Assembly: GCA_947367415.1 (NCBI GenBank)
Contig: CANBEE010000151.1
Location: 1 to 6,686, forward strand
Origin: an uncultured Bacteroidales bacterium
Lineage (GTDB): Bacteria > Bacteroidota > Bacteroidia > Bacteroidales > Bacteroidaceae
Direction: 5' to 3'
Length of the DNA stretch: 6,686 nucleotides
In this document: positions 1 through 6,615 of the stretch, in pieces
Position numbering within the stretch: the stretch's first letter is position 1
Layout of the letters: each line of letters opens with the position of its first letter
Made by a program: the position numbers and the translations under genes
The notes under the pieces: generated by a model
Database searches by the model: none
Seen by the model: only the letters and a program-made list of their open reading frames with translations
What the model was told of the DNA's origin: nothing

Positions 1-12
1 GGAAAAAGCTAT

Positions 13-20
13 TATATTTG
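13..20 (+). promoter_or_regulatory. Bacteroidota-type -7 promoter box (TATATTTG) upstream of htrA
   Basis: TATATTTG matches the TAnnTTTG consensus recognised by the Bacteroidota primary sigma factor. It lies 67 bases before the htrA start codon, which would give a leader of about 60 bases. The matching -33 element would fall before base 1, so only half of the promoter can be seen. The leader shows no clear Shine-Dalgarno sequence, which is usual in this phylum. Confidence 0.6.
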
Positions 21-25
21 CACTC

Positions 26-69
26 ACAAGTTAAACACTTGTAAAGTTAAACGACTATTCAAATTAACC
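26..69 (+). repeat. Repeated AAGTTAAAC motif with a short inverted repeat in the htrA leader
   Basis: AAGTTAAAC occurs exactly at 28-36 and 44-52. A weaker copy, AAATTAACC (7 of 9 bases), lies at 61-69, so the spacing is 16 and then 17 bases. The first copy overlaps an inverted repeat whose arms are ACAAGT (26-31) and ACTTGT (37-42), with a 5-base loop. The array sits just downstream of the -7 box and ends 18 bases before the htrA ATG. It could be an operator or a leader structure. No known regulator motif is recognised, and the sequence is AT-rich, so chance similarity is possible. Confidence 0.4.
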
Positions 70-87
70 TAAATGATAAAGTAAGTT

Positions 88-1581
88 ATGAAATCGACAA
101 TTAAGAAAATCTTTGGCTATTCGGCGCTCATGCTTGGAAGTGCTTTTGTGGCAGGTGTCACTACTTATACGTTGATGGAGAAAAATGCCGACAACAGCAC
201 GGTGGTGACCGTGCAGCAGGATGGTAGCTTTGCTATGCCGACAGCTATCTTTGGCGAAACCAAGAATTCACAGCCGGTGGACCTCACGGGTGCGGCCGAG
301 AACTCTATACATGCGGTAGTGCATATCAAATCAACACAGCTGGGAAAGACGCAGACCGTGACACAGATGCCTGACCTCTTTGACTTCTTCTTTGGAGATG
401 GTACGGGACGTCAGCAACAGATACGGACTCAGCCTCGCGTGGGCTTCGGCTCGGGAGTTATCATCTCTAAGGATGGCTATATCGTGACCAACAATCACGT
501 TATCGAGGGTGCCGACGAGATTGATGTGAAGCTCAATGATAACCGTGAGTTCAAGGGTAAGCTTATTGGTGCCGACCCCAATACCGACTTGGCATTGGTG
601 AAGATCGAGGGAGATGATTTCCCTATCATCCCTATTGGCGACTCTGATGATTTGAAGGTGGGCGAATGGGTATTGGCAGTGGGCAACCCCTTCAACCTGA
701 CCTCTACGGTGACTGCAGGTATCGTGAGCGCCAAGGCCCGTACACTGGGTGTATATAATGGTGGTATAGAGTCGTTTATCCAGACGGATGCGGCCATCAA
801 CCAAGGTAACAGTGGTGGCGCATTGGTGAATGCTCGTGGCGAGCTGGTGGGTATCAATGCTGTGTTGTCTTCTCCCACGGGCGCTTATGCTGGATATGGC
901 TTTGCCATTCCTACAAGCATCATGACCAAGGTGGTGGACGACTTGAAGGAGTTTGGTGCCGTGCAGCGTGCAATCCTTGGTATTAGCGGATACGACTTGG
1001 GCGACGAGCGAACGAAGGACAAGGATCTGGGCACTGTTGAGGGTGTGTACGTAGAAGAGGTTTCCGATGGCAGTGGCGCTAAGGCTGCTGGTATCGAGTC
1101 GGGCGACGTGATTGTGAAGATTGCCGGCAAGAAGGTACACAATATGGCCGAGCTGCAGGAGAATATTGCCAAGCACCGTCCCGGAGATGAGGTGGAGGTT
1201 ACCGTGATGCGTGGTAAGAAGGAGAAGACCTTTGACGTTACGCTGAAGAATGTGCAGGGCAATACACAGGTGGTGAAGAAGTTTGACCTGGATATGCTGG
1301 GTGCTGCCTTCCAACCCATCGACGATGATGTGAAGCGTCATCTCGGGGTGAGCTATGGCTTGCAAGTGACTGGCGTGGATAAGGGCAAGTTTGCTGAGGC
1401 CGGTATCAAGAAAGGCTTTGTGATTCTCAAGGTCAATGGTGCCAAGATTGCCACCGAGGAGGACTTGGCAAAGGTGCTGAAGGCTGCCAACCAATCGCCT
1501 GAGCGTGCACTCTTTATCTCGGGATATTATATGTCGGGCCGCAGAGCCAACTATGCCGTTGACCTCTCTGATGGCGAGTAA
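88..1581 (+). CDS. htrA: HtrA/DegP-family periplasmic serine protease (Do-like, two PDZ domains)
   Basis: This 497-residue ATP-independent protease and chaperone would act on misfolded proteins in the periplasm. The N-terminus has basic residues followed by a hydrophobic stretch (about residues 8-29), which is a signal peptide or signal anchor. The trypsin-like domain spans about residues 65-290. Its catalytic triad is visible as H137 (TNNHVIE), D167 (NTDLALVKI) and S242 (GNSGGAL). The H-D and D-S spacings of 30 and 75 residues equal those of E. coli DegP as I remember it. Residues 86-115 correspond to the flexible LA loop and contain an aromatic DLFDFFFG patch and a QQQ stretch. PDZ1 covers about 296-390 and PDZ2 about 400-490. 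The length is normal and the gene looks intact. The ATG at 88 is chosen because it gives a proper signal sequence. It is probably transcribed alone from the promoter at 13-20 and terminated at 1610-1649. Whether it corresponds to DegP or DegQ functionally cannot be decided from sequence. Confidence 0.96.
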   Translation: MKSTIKKIFGYSALMLGSAFVAGVTTYTLMEKNADNSTVVTVQQDGSFAMPTAIFGETKNSQPVDLTGAAENSIHAVVHIKSTQLGKTQTVTQMPDLFDFFFGDGTGRQQQIRTQPRVGFGSGVIISKDGYIVTNNHVIEGADEIDVKLNDNREFKGKLIGADPNTDLALVKIEGDDFPIIPIGDSDDLKVGEWVLAVGNPFNLTSTVTAGIVSAKARTLGVYNGGIESFIQTDAAINQGNSGGALVNARGELVGINAVLSSPTGAYAGYGFAIPTSIMTKVVDDLKEFGAVQRAILGISGYDLGDERTKDKDLGTVEGVYVEEVSDGSGAKAAGIESGDVIVKIAGKKVHNMAELQENIAKHRPGDEVEVTVMRGKKEKTFDVTLKNVQGNTQVVKKFDLDMLGAAFQPIDDDVKRHLGVSYGLQVTGVDKGKFAEAGIKKGFVILKVNGAKIATEEDLAKVLKAANQSPERALFISGYYMSGRRANYAVDLSDGE

Positions 1582-1609
1582 GTCAATGATATAGGTAATA
1601 ATCTATAAA

Positions 1610-1649
1610 TATCCGGCCGTTTCTCCTAAAAAAGAGGAATGGCCGGATA
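1610..1649 (+). terminator. Hairpin terminator downstream of htrA
   Basis: TATCCGGCC (1610-1618) pairs perfectly with GGCCGGATA (1641-1649). The stem continues inward with seven more pairs, two of them G-U (1619-1625 with 1634-1640), leaving an 8-base A-rich loop at 1626-1633. The structure lies 28 bases after the htrA stop codon and before the rpoD promoter. The base is followed by CTTGTAT, a poor U-tract, so it may terminate imperfectly or act mainly as a 3' stabilising structure. Confidence 0.7.
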
Positions 1650-1699
1650 CTTGTATAGCGAAAAGATTGTTCTGATGAGGCAAATTAATGCGCTTTGTT

Positions 1700-1730
1700 T
1701 TCGTTTATTCGGAAAAATGCACTAATTTTG
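1700..1730 (+). promoter_or_regulatory. Bacteroidota-type promoter for rpoD
   Basis: The -7 box TAATTTTG (1723-1730) matches TAnnTTTG. TTCG at 1700-1703 is a one-mismatch match to the TTTG -33 box, with a 19-base spacer, which is in the usual range. An exact TTTG at 1694-1697 would leave a 25-base spacer, which is too long. The promoter lies 41 bases before the rpoD ATG. The leader ends in a T-run (TTTTTTTCG) directly before the start codon and has no Shine-Dalgarno sequence. Confidence 0.65.
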
Positions 1731-1771
1731 CAACTAATTTGGTTTATTGACTGAAATACGTATTTTTTTCG

Positions 1772-2632
1772 ATGAGACAGCTTAAAATTACAAAGAGTAT
1801 TACCAACCGCGAGAGCGCATCGTTGGATAAATACCTTCAAGAGATTGGTCGTGAAGAGTTGATTACGGTAGAAGAGGAGGTGGAACTGGCGCAGCGTATC
1901 CGTAAAGGTGACCGCGTTGCTTTGGAGAAACTTACACGTGCCAACCTGCGCTTCGTGGTATCTGTTGCTAAGCAGTATCAGAATCAGGGATTGAGCCTTC
2001 CTGACCTTATCAATGAGGGAAACTTGGGACTTATCAAGGCGGCAGAGAAGTTCGATGAGACTCGTGGTTTTAAGTTTATCAGTTATGCTGTGTGGTGGAT
2101 TCGCCAGTCAATCCTTCAGGCATTGGCCGAGCAGGCCCGTATCGTGCGCCTTCCTCTCAATCAGGTAGGTTCGCTGAATAAAATCAGCAAGGCTTTCTCT
2201 AAGTTTGAGCAGGAAAACGAGCGTCGTCCCTCTGCAGAGGAGCTTGCCGACGAATTGGATATACCGGTAGACAAGATTGCCGATACGCTGAAGGTGTCGG
2301 GCCGTCATATCTCTGTGGATGCTCCCTTCGTGGACGGTGAGGACAACAGCTTGCTGGATGTGCTTGTCAATGACGACTCTCCAATGGCCGACCGCTCATT
2401 GGTGAACGAATCGCTTTCGACCGAGATTGACCGCGCACTGTCTACGCTTACTGATCGTGAGAAGGAGATCCTGCAGATGTTCTTCGGTATTGGCACTCAG
2501 GAGATGACCCTTGAGGAGATTGGCGACAAGTTTGGCCTTACTCGCGAGCGCGTACGCCAGATCAAGGAAAAGGCTATCCGCCGTCTTCGTCAGAACTCTC
2601 GTAGCAAGCTTTTGAAATCCTATCTAGGATAA
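1772..2632 (+). CDS. rpoD: Primary RNA polymerase sigma factor, sigma-70 family (RpoD/SigA)
   Basis: This 286-residue cytoplasmic sigma factor directs RNA polymerase to housekeeping promoters. Region 1.2 lies at about residues 15-48 (SLDKYLQEIGREELIT). Region 2 spans about 50-120 and includes RANLRFVVSVAKQY, the core-binding segment DLINEGNLGLIKAAEKFD and the -10 recognition segment FKFISYAVWWIRQSI. Region 3 follows from about 122 (ARIVRLPLNQ) to about 190. Region 4 with its helix-turn-helix lies at about 220-275 (LTDREKEIL, then TLEEIGDKFGLTRERVRQIK). Region 1.1 and the long non-conserved insert of E. coli RpoD are absent, which is normal for Bacteroidota primary sigma factors of this length. 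The gene is complete. It has its own promoter and no terminator before the next two genes, so it may head a three-gene transcript. The region 2 and 4 sequences exclude an ECF sigma factor. Confidence 0.97.
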   Translation: MRQLKITKSITNRESASLDKYLQEIGREELITVEEEVELAQRIRKGDRVALEKLTRANLRFVVSVAKQYQNQGLSLPDLINEGNLGLIKAAEKFDETRGFKFISYAVWWIRQSILQALAEQARIVRLPLNQVGSLNKISKAFSKFEQENERRPSAEELADELDIPVDKIADTLKVSGRHISVDAPFVDGEDNSLLDVLVNDDSPMADRSLVNESLSTEIDRALSTLTDREKEILQMFFGIGTQEMTLEEIGDKFGLTRERVRQIKEKAIRRLRQNSRSKLLKSYLG

Positions 2633-2663
2633 CGGATGCATTCATGGTAAAGCAAGCACGCGT

Positions 2664-3080
2664 ATGAATAAGTGTAAAGTGTTCTTCATCGGTTTGTTGG
2701 GCATAGTTCTGCTCTCATCCTTTGCAGCTCCGAAAAGAGACAAGAAGGAGAAGGAGCCCGAAGTTGTGCGCGTATATATGTATGGCGTGTCCATTGATTT
2801 CAATGACTCGTTGGTATACATGACCGATGTGCAGTCGCTCGACAGCATGATAATCAATGGCGACGGTTCGTTGCAGAACTACTCTTCCTATTCCTTGCAG
2901 CTGAAGGTCTTTCTTGAAGGTACGCTTGCTGAGAATAATCAGACGTGTGCCGTGATATATTCTGACAACAAGAAGAAGCTCGATAAGCTCTACGCTAAAA
3001 TGCGCAAGAAGTACATGGCGGACAAAGACAAAGTGCTCAAGCAGATTGCAAAAGAGGAATTCGTGTTTCGTAAAGAGTGA
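2664..3080 (+). CDS. Small exported protein of unknown function
   Basis: The 138-residue product starts with a convincing Sec signal peptide: K3 and K5, a hydrophobic core at about residues 7-20 and a likely cleavage after SSFAA (A21 or A22). C4 lies before the core, so this is not a lipobox. The mature protein opens with a highly charged stretch (KRDKKEKEPE, about 24-33). A predicted alpha/beta core follows (VVRVYMYGVSIDFNDSLVY, TDVQSLDSM, YSLQLKVFL, TCAVIYSDNKKKLDKLYAKM), and the tail is lysine-rich and probably helical (about 101-130). From memory, similar small exported proteins with a GVSxxFNDSxVYxTD-type segment are common in Bacteroidales, but I know of no function for them. It starts 31 bases after rpoD and ends 6 bases before the clostripain-like lipoprotein, which suggests co-transcription with the latter. 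No promoter box is seen directly upstream. Confidence 0.85.
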   Translation: MNKCKVFFIGLLGIVLLSSFAAPKRDKKEKEPEVVRVYMYGVSIDFNDSLVYMTDVQSLDSMIINGDGSLQNYSSYSLQLKVFLEGTLAENNQTCAVIYSDNKKKLDKLYAKMRKKYMADKDKVLKQIAKEEFVFRKE

Positions 3081-3086
3081 TAGAAC

Positions 3087-4316
3087 ATGAGGAAATTATT
3101 TTCCATAGTTGGATACGCTTACACGATGTTAATGCTCTTGAGTATAACATCGTGTAATTGGTTTTGCCCAGAAGATGGGCCGGAGAAGAAGAACTACGAC
3201 CGTACGGTACTGGTGTACATGGCTGCAGAGAACAGCCTCTCATACGGTGAGTTTCATGAGCAGGACATCGACGAAATGTTGTTGTCGGTGGGTGATATAC
3301 CCAAGAATAGCCGGATGTTGGTCTATCTCGACGATACCGACAAACCCCGTATCATGTCAATAGAGCGTGTAGGGGATGCTGCAACGAGCAAGGTGCTCCA
3401 TCAGTATGAGGTAGAGCATAACTCTGGCGATACGGAGACCTTGCGCCTGGTAATGGAGTGGGTGAGCGAGAATAGTCCCTCGGCGAGCTACGGTCTGATA
3501 TTCTGGTCGCATGGCGATGCATGGCTACCAGCCAAGGCTCCCATACAGCGCAGCATCTGCATCGACAACGAGCGTAACAGTTATATAAACAGCGGTACCA
3601 AGATGGACCTTGATGCTGTGGCAGAGGTCCTGTCCGGCTTCCCTCGTTTTGAGTTTATCATGTTCGACGCATGTTTTATGCAAGCTGTCGAGGTGGCTTA
3701 TGAGTTACGCAATGTAGCACGCTGTGTCATTGCATCACCGGCTGAGATTCCTAACCCGGGTGCACCATACGACCGCATAATGAAGCCCCTTTTCAGTGTG
3801 CCCTTCCAGGCCGAATCGGTCATTGATGCGTATTACAGAGTATATAACGATAGCGTGATGAGCGTCTTTGGCTATGGCTCTGAAAGGTATGGAGTGTCTT
3901 TGTCGGCAATAGACTGCAATTGCCTCGACGACTTGGCGACAGTGACAGCCGAGATGGTCGTGAAGTACGTATCACAAGACGCTTCTCTTGAACTCGACAA
4001 TATCCAGCGCTATTATCCTCTGACAAGCAAGTCGCGTCCCGAGTACTATGATATGAATGGCTACATGCTGCGCTTGATTACTGATGGGGCCGACTATGCA
4101 CGCTGGAAGCATGCTTTCGATAGAGCCGTCCCCTATGCACGCTCTACCGAATGGTGGTATTCCAATGATGCCCGTATGCAGTATGTTGACTTGGAACTCT
4201 TTGGCGGTGTGTCATGCTATGTGCCGCAAAGCAGCTCTGTCTATGAAAGCTTGAACACCAAATTCCGCTCCACTGCGTGGTATACTGCTGCCGGATGGGA
4301 TAGAGTAGGCTGGTAG
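3087..4316 (+). CDS. Clostripain-family (peptidase C11) cysteine protease lipoprotein
   Basis: This 409-residue protein carries a lipoprotein signal peptide. A hydrophobic stretch at about 9-20 leads to the lipobox ITSC, with lipid-modified C23, so it should be anchored in the envelope. The protease domain begins at about residue 37 (RTVLVYMAAENSL). The catalytic histidine is H142 in FWSHGDAW and the nucleophile is C196 in FDACFMQ. D194, two residues before the cysteine, is the position linked to the basic S1 pocket in this family, so cleavage after Arg or Lys is expected. The histidine and cysteine each follow a predicted beta-strand, as in the caspase-like clan CD fold. The C-terminus (TAWYTAAGWDRVGW) looks like a natural family end, so the gene appears complete. 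It follows the small exported protein by 6 bases and is closed by the hairpin at 4351-4386. Family assignment is firm. The natural substrate is unknown, and any self-cleavage during activation cannot be located with confidence. Confidence 0.92.
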   Translation: MRKLFSIVGYAYTMLMLLSITSCNWFCPEDGPEKKNYDRTVLVYMAAENSLSYGEFHEQDIDEMLLSVGDIPKNSRMLVYLDDTDKPRIMSIERVGDAATSKVLHQYEVEHNSGDTETLRLVMEWVSENSPSASYGLIFWSHGDAWLPAKAPIQRSICIDNERNSYINSGTKMDLDAVAEVLSGFPRFEFIMFDACFMQAVEVAYELRNVARCVIASPAEIPNPGAPYDRIMKPLFSVPFQAESVIDAYYRVYNDSVMSVFGYGSERYGVSLSAIDCNCLDDLATVTAEMVVKYVSQDASLELDNIQRYYPLTSKSRPEYYDMNGYMLRLITDGADYARWKHAFDRAVPYARSTEWWYSNDARMQYVDLELFGGVSCYVPQSSSVYESLNTKFRSTAWYTAAGWDRVGW

Positions 4317-4350
4317 GCTTTTTCCCAAAACAGCTGTCGGATATATTTCA

Positions 4351-4395
4351 AACGCCTTGCTCTTTTTTTGAAAAAGACAAGGCGTTAATTCTTTT
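4351..4395 (+). terminator. Rho-independent terminator after the clostripain-like gene
   Basis: AACGCCTTG (4351-4359) pairs with CAAGGCGTT (4378-4386). After a single bulged C at 4360 the stem continues with TCTTTTT (4361-4367) against AAAAAGA (4371-4377), leaving a 3-base loop. The hairpin is followed on the + strand by AATTCTTTT, a U-rich tail. It lies 34 bases after the lipoprotein stop codon and ends the + strand transcription unit. It could also act on leftover transcription from the opposite strand. Confidence 0.82.
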
Positions 4396-4434
4396 GTGTG
4401 GCCTTGGTGTCGCGTCTTGTGACGATGAGACTAT

Positions 4435-4461
4435 AAAAAAGGGTGTGCCAATGACACACCC
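4435..4461 (-). terminator. Rho-independent terminator for the GH20 gene (minus strand)
   Basis: On the minus strand, GGGTGTG (4461-4455) pairs with CACACCC (4447-4441) across a 7-base loop. Six T residues follow directly (the A-run at 4435-4440 on the + strand). This is a classic intrinsic terminator, located 20 bases past the hexosaminidase stop codon. Together with the 4351-4395 hairpin it separates the two convergent genes. Confidence 0.88.
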
Positions 4462-4481
4462 TAGTAGCAATAACTATTAGT

Positions 4482-6615
4482 TTAGTTGATGGCTATTTCG
4501 TCTATGAAGAGGAATGCTCCGTAGCCTTTGGCACCGTGCCATTCGGGCATGCTGTGCTCTACAAGAGCCTTGATCTTTACGTAACGAGCCTTGGCAGTGG
4601 GGAAGTTAAGCTCGTGGTGATAAATCTGATTGGGGTTCTTCTCGGTCATGGCAGGATATTGCTCGCTGAAGACCTCGGAGTATTGCTTGCCATCCATAGA
4701 GGTGGAGATGGTGATGCCTCGTGCATCAAAGACCCAGTCGCCCTTCTCAACGCAGGTGCTGAAGGATACCTGGCTGATTTCTTCGGGTTTCTGCAGGTCA
4801 ATCACTGCTTCGAAATCATTGCCTGCAAAGCCTATCCAGCGTCCCGTGCGGTAGTTGTGGTTGCCCTTCAGTCCGTCGGTGAGTGTGAGTGGCCCGTCGT
4901 AGCTGTAGGTCCTGTGGGAGGGTTGCAGGAATGTGACTGGCTTGCCTGTTGCCTTGTTGAAGGTGATGTCCTCGCTGAAAAGGCGTGTGGCACCACGTTT
5001 GCCGATGCCTTTAGCCTTGAGCGTGCAGTTGCTGGTGATTTCTATAGGCTTCTTGTATTGGGCTGATGCTTCGGTGGGCTCGCTTCCGTCTGTGGTGTAG
5101 TAGATGGGGCGACCGTCGATAGTGTTCAGTGTGGCTACCACTGTGTTCTTGATAGTGTCGGTGGTGAATATGGCATTTACGTCGAAGATATGCTTGGCGT
5201 AGTTGTATCCCTTGATGTCGTAGAGCTCAACCAATGGGATGATACGCTGCTTGAAATCGTCGTAATCCTTATCCTCTGGGGCACACCATTGCACTTCGCA
5301 AAGAGCTGCCATGCGGGGGAGCTCCATGTATTCAACATGGGTGAAGTGGGGGATGTATTCGGTCCAGAGGTTTGCCTGTACACCGATAATGTGCTTCTGC
5401 TGCTCGGGAGTCAATGAGGGGTGCATGGGCTCGTAGTTGTATACAGTCTCTACGGGGACGTATCCGCCAATGGCTAGGGGCTCGTCTTCGGTATGCTTGG
5501 TTTGATAGTAGTCGAAGTACATGAATGTGTTGGGCGACATGATGCAATCGTGTCCTTTCTTGGCTGCTTCCAGTCCGCCCGAGATTCCACGCCATGAATG
5601 TACTGTTGCTGAGGGTGCCAATTCGCCTTCGAGAATCTCATCCCAACCGATGATTTTGCGTCCCTTGCTGTTGAGGAACTTTTCGGCATGTGATATGACG
5701 AAGCTTTGGAGGTACATTTCGGCGCTGTGCTTGTCGTCATCCTTGAGGCCGAGTGCTTTGATGCGTGCTTGGCACTTGGGACATTTTTCCCACTCTGTCT
5801 TGGGGCATTCGTCACCACCAACATGGATGTACTCTGAAGGGAACACTTCTACTATTTCAGTTAACACGTCTTCGATGAACTTGAGTGTGGCATCGTTACC
5901 GGCGCAAAGTACGTTCTCGGATACTCCCCACATTTTCCATACTTCGTAAGGGCCACCTGTGCAGCCAAATTCGGGGTAGGCGGCCAATGCTGCCTGCATA
6001 TGGCCGGGGAGGTCTATCTCGGGAATAACGGTGATGTGGCGCTTGGCTGCATAAGCGACGATCTCTCGGCAGTCGTCCTGTGTGTATTGGAATGGACCGT
6101 AGTGCTTTCCGTCATACTTGCCGCTATTGCGGCCGATAACGGTTTCGTCGCGCTCCGCTGCAATGGTTGAGAGCTTGGGGTATTTCTTTATTTCAATACG
6201 CCATCCTTGGTCGTCTGTGATGTGCCAATGGAAGCGGTTGATGTTGTGTAGGGCCAAAATGTCGATGAAACGCTTGATGGAATCTACTGTGAAGAAGTGG
6301 CGTGAGACGTCGAGGTGGGCACCACGATAGCTGAATCGGGGATAGTCGTTGATTTCAACAGCGGGTAACTGTGCCTTGCCTCCTTGGGTGATGGGCAGTG
6401 ACTTGCGCAGAGCTTGTACTCCATAGAATACACCTGCAGGAGTCGCACCTGTGATGTCTACTCCATTGTTGCTTACCGTCAGACGATAGCCTTCGGGGTT
6501 GTCGCTGACGTTGCCTAGAGATAGTGTGATTGCCTTTGCTGCGGTGGCTGTGGTGGGCTGTAGTTCCAGATGTGTCTTTTCCTTGATGTACTCGGCCAGG
6601 AACTCGGCGTTCTGC
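4482..6615 (-). CDS. Beta-N-acetylhexosaminidase, glycoside hydrolase family 20 (5'-partial)
   Basis: This exo-enzyme releases terminal N-acetylglucosamine or N-acetylgalactosamine from glycans, probably in the periplasm or at the cell surface. About 710 native residues remain. Numbering here is from an ATG at 6659 that lies in adapter sequence; the first fully genomic residue is Q16. The order is a GH20b N-terminal alpha/beta domain (about 16-105), then the catalytic barrel (about 107-480) with YRGAHLDVSRHF, WHITDDQGWRIEI, PEIDLPGH and the catalytic pair D283-E284 in HVGGDECP. E284 is encoded at 5810-5808. A chitobiase/Fn3-like module follows (about 500-568, YYTTDGSEPT), and last a C-terminal F5/8 type C-like carbohydrate-binding domain (about 570-725). 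The mechanism is substrate-assisted: the aspartate orients the acetamido group and the glutamate is the acid/base. The signal peptide and the start of GH20b are missing because genomic sequence ends at 6615. The gene is convergent with the clostripain-like gene and ends in its own terminator. Substrate (host mucin, N-glycan, chitin oligomer or peptidoglycan) is not resolved. Confidence 0.94.

Noticed and set aside
331..1494. Long open frame of 387 codons on the minus strand inside htrA
   Set aside because: It is wholly antisense to a well-conserved protease gene. Its translation is rich in H, L and I, as expected from reverse-reading codons of the real gene, and shows no recognisable domain or signal.
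1582..1771. Possible small RNA or riboswitch between htrA and rpoD
   Set aside because: The only strong structure is the hairpin at 1610-1649, which is best explained as the htrA terminator; the rest is accounted for by the rpoD promoter and leader.
2644..2667. Seven-codon mini-ORF (MVKQARV) whose TGA overlaps the ATG of the small exported protein (ATGA)
   Set aside because: Too short to separate from chance; there is no ribosome binding site or other sign of translation or coupling.
4536..5066. Plus-strand open frame of 176 codons antisense to the hexosaminidase
   Set aside because: It overlaps the conserved C-terminal domains on the other strand and has no domain, promoter or coherent composition of its own.
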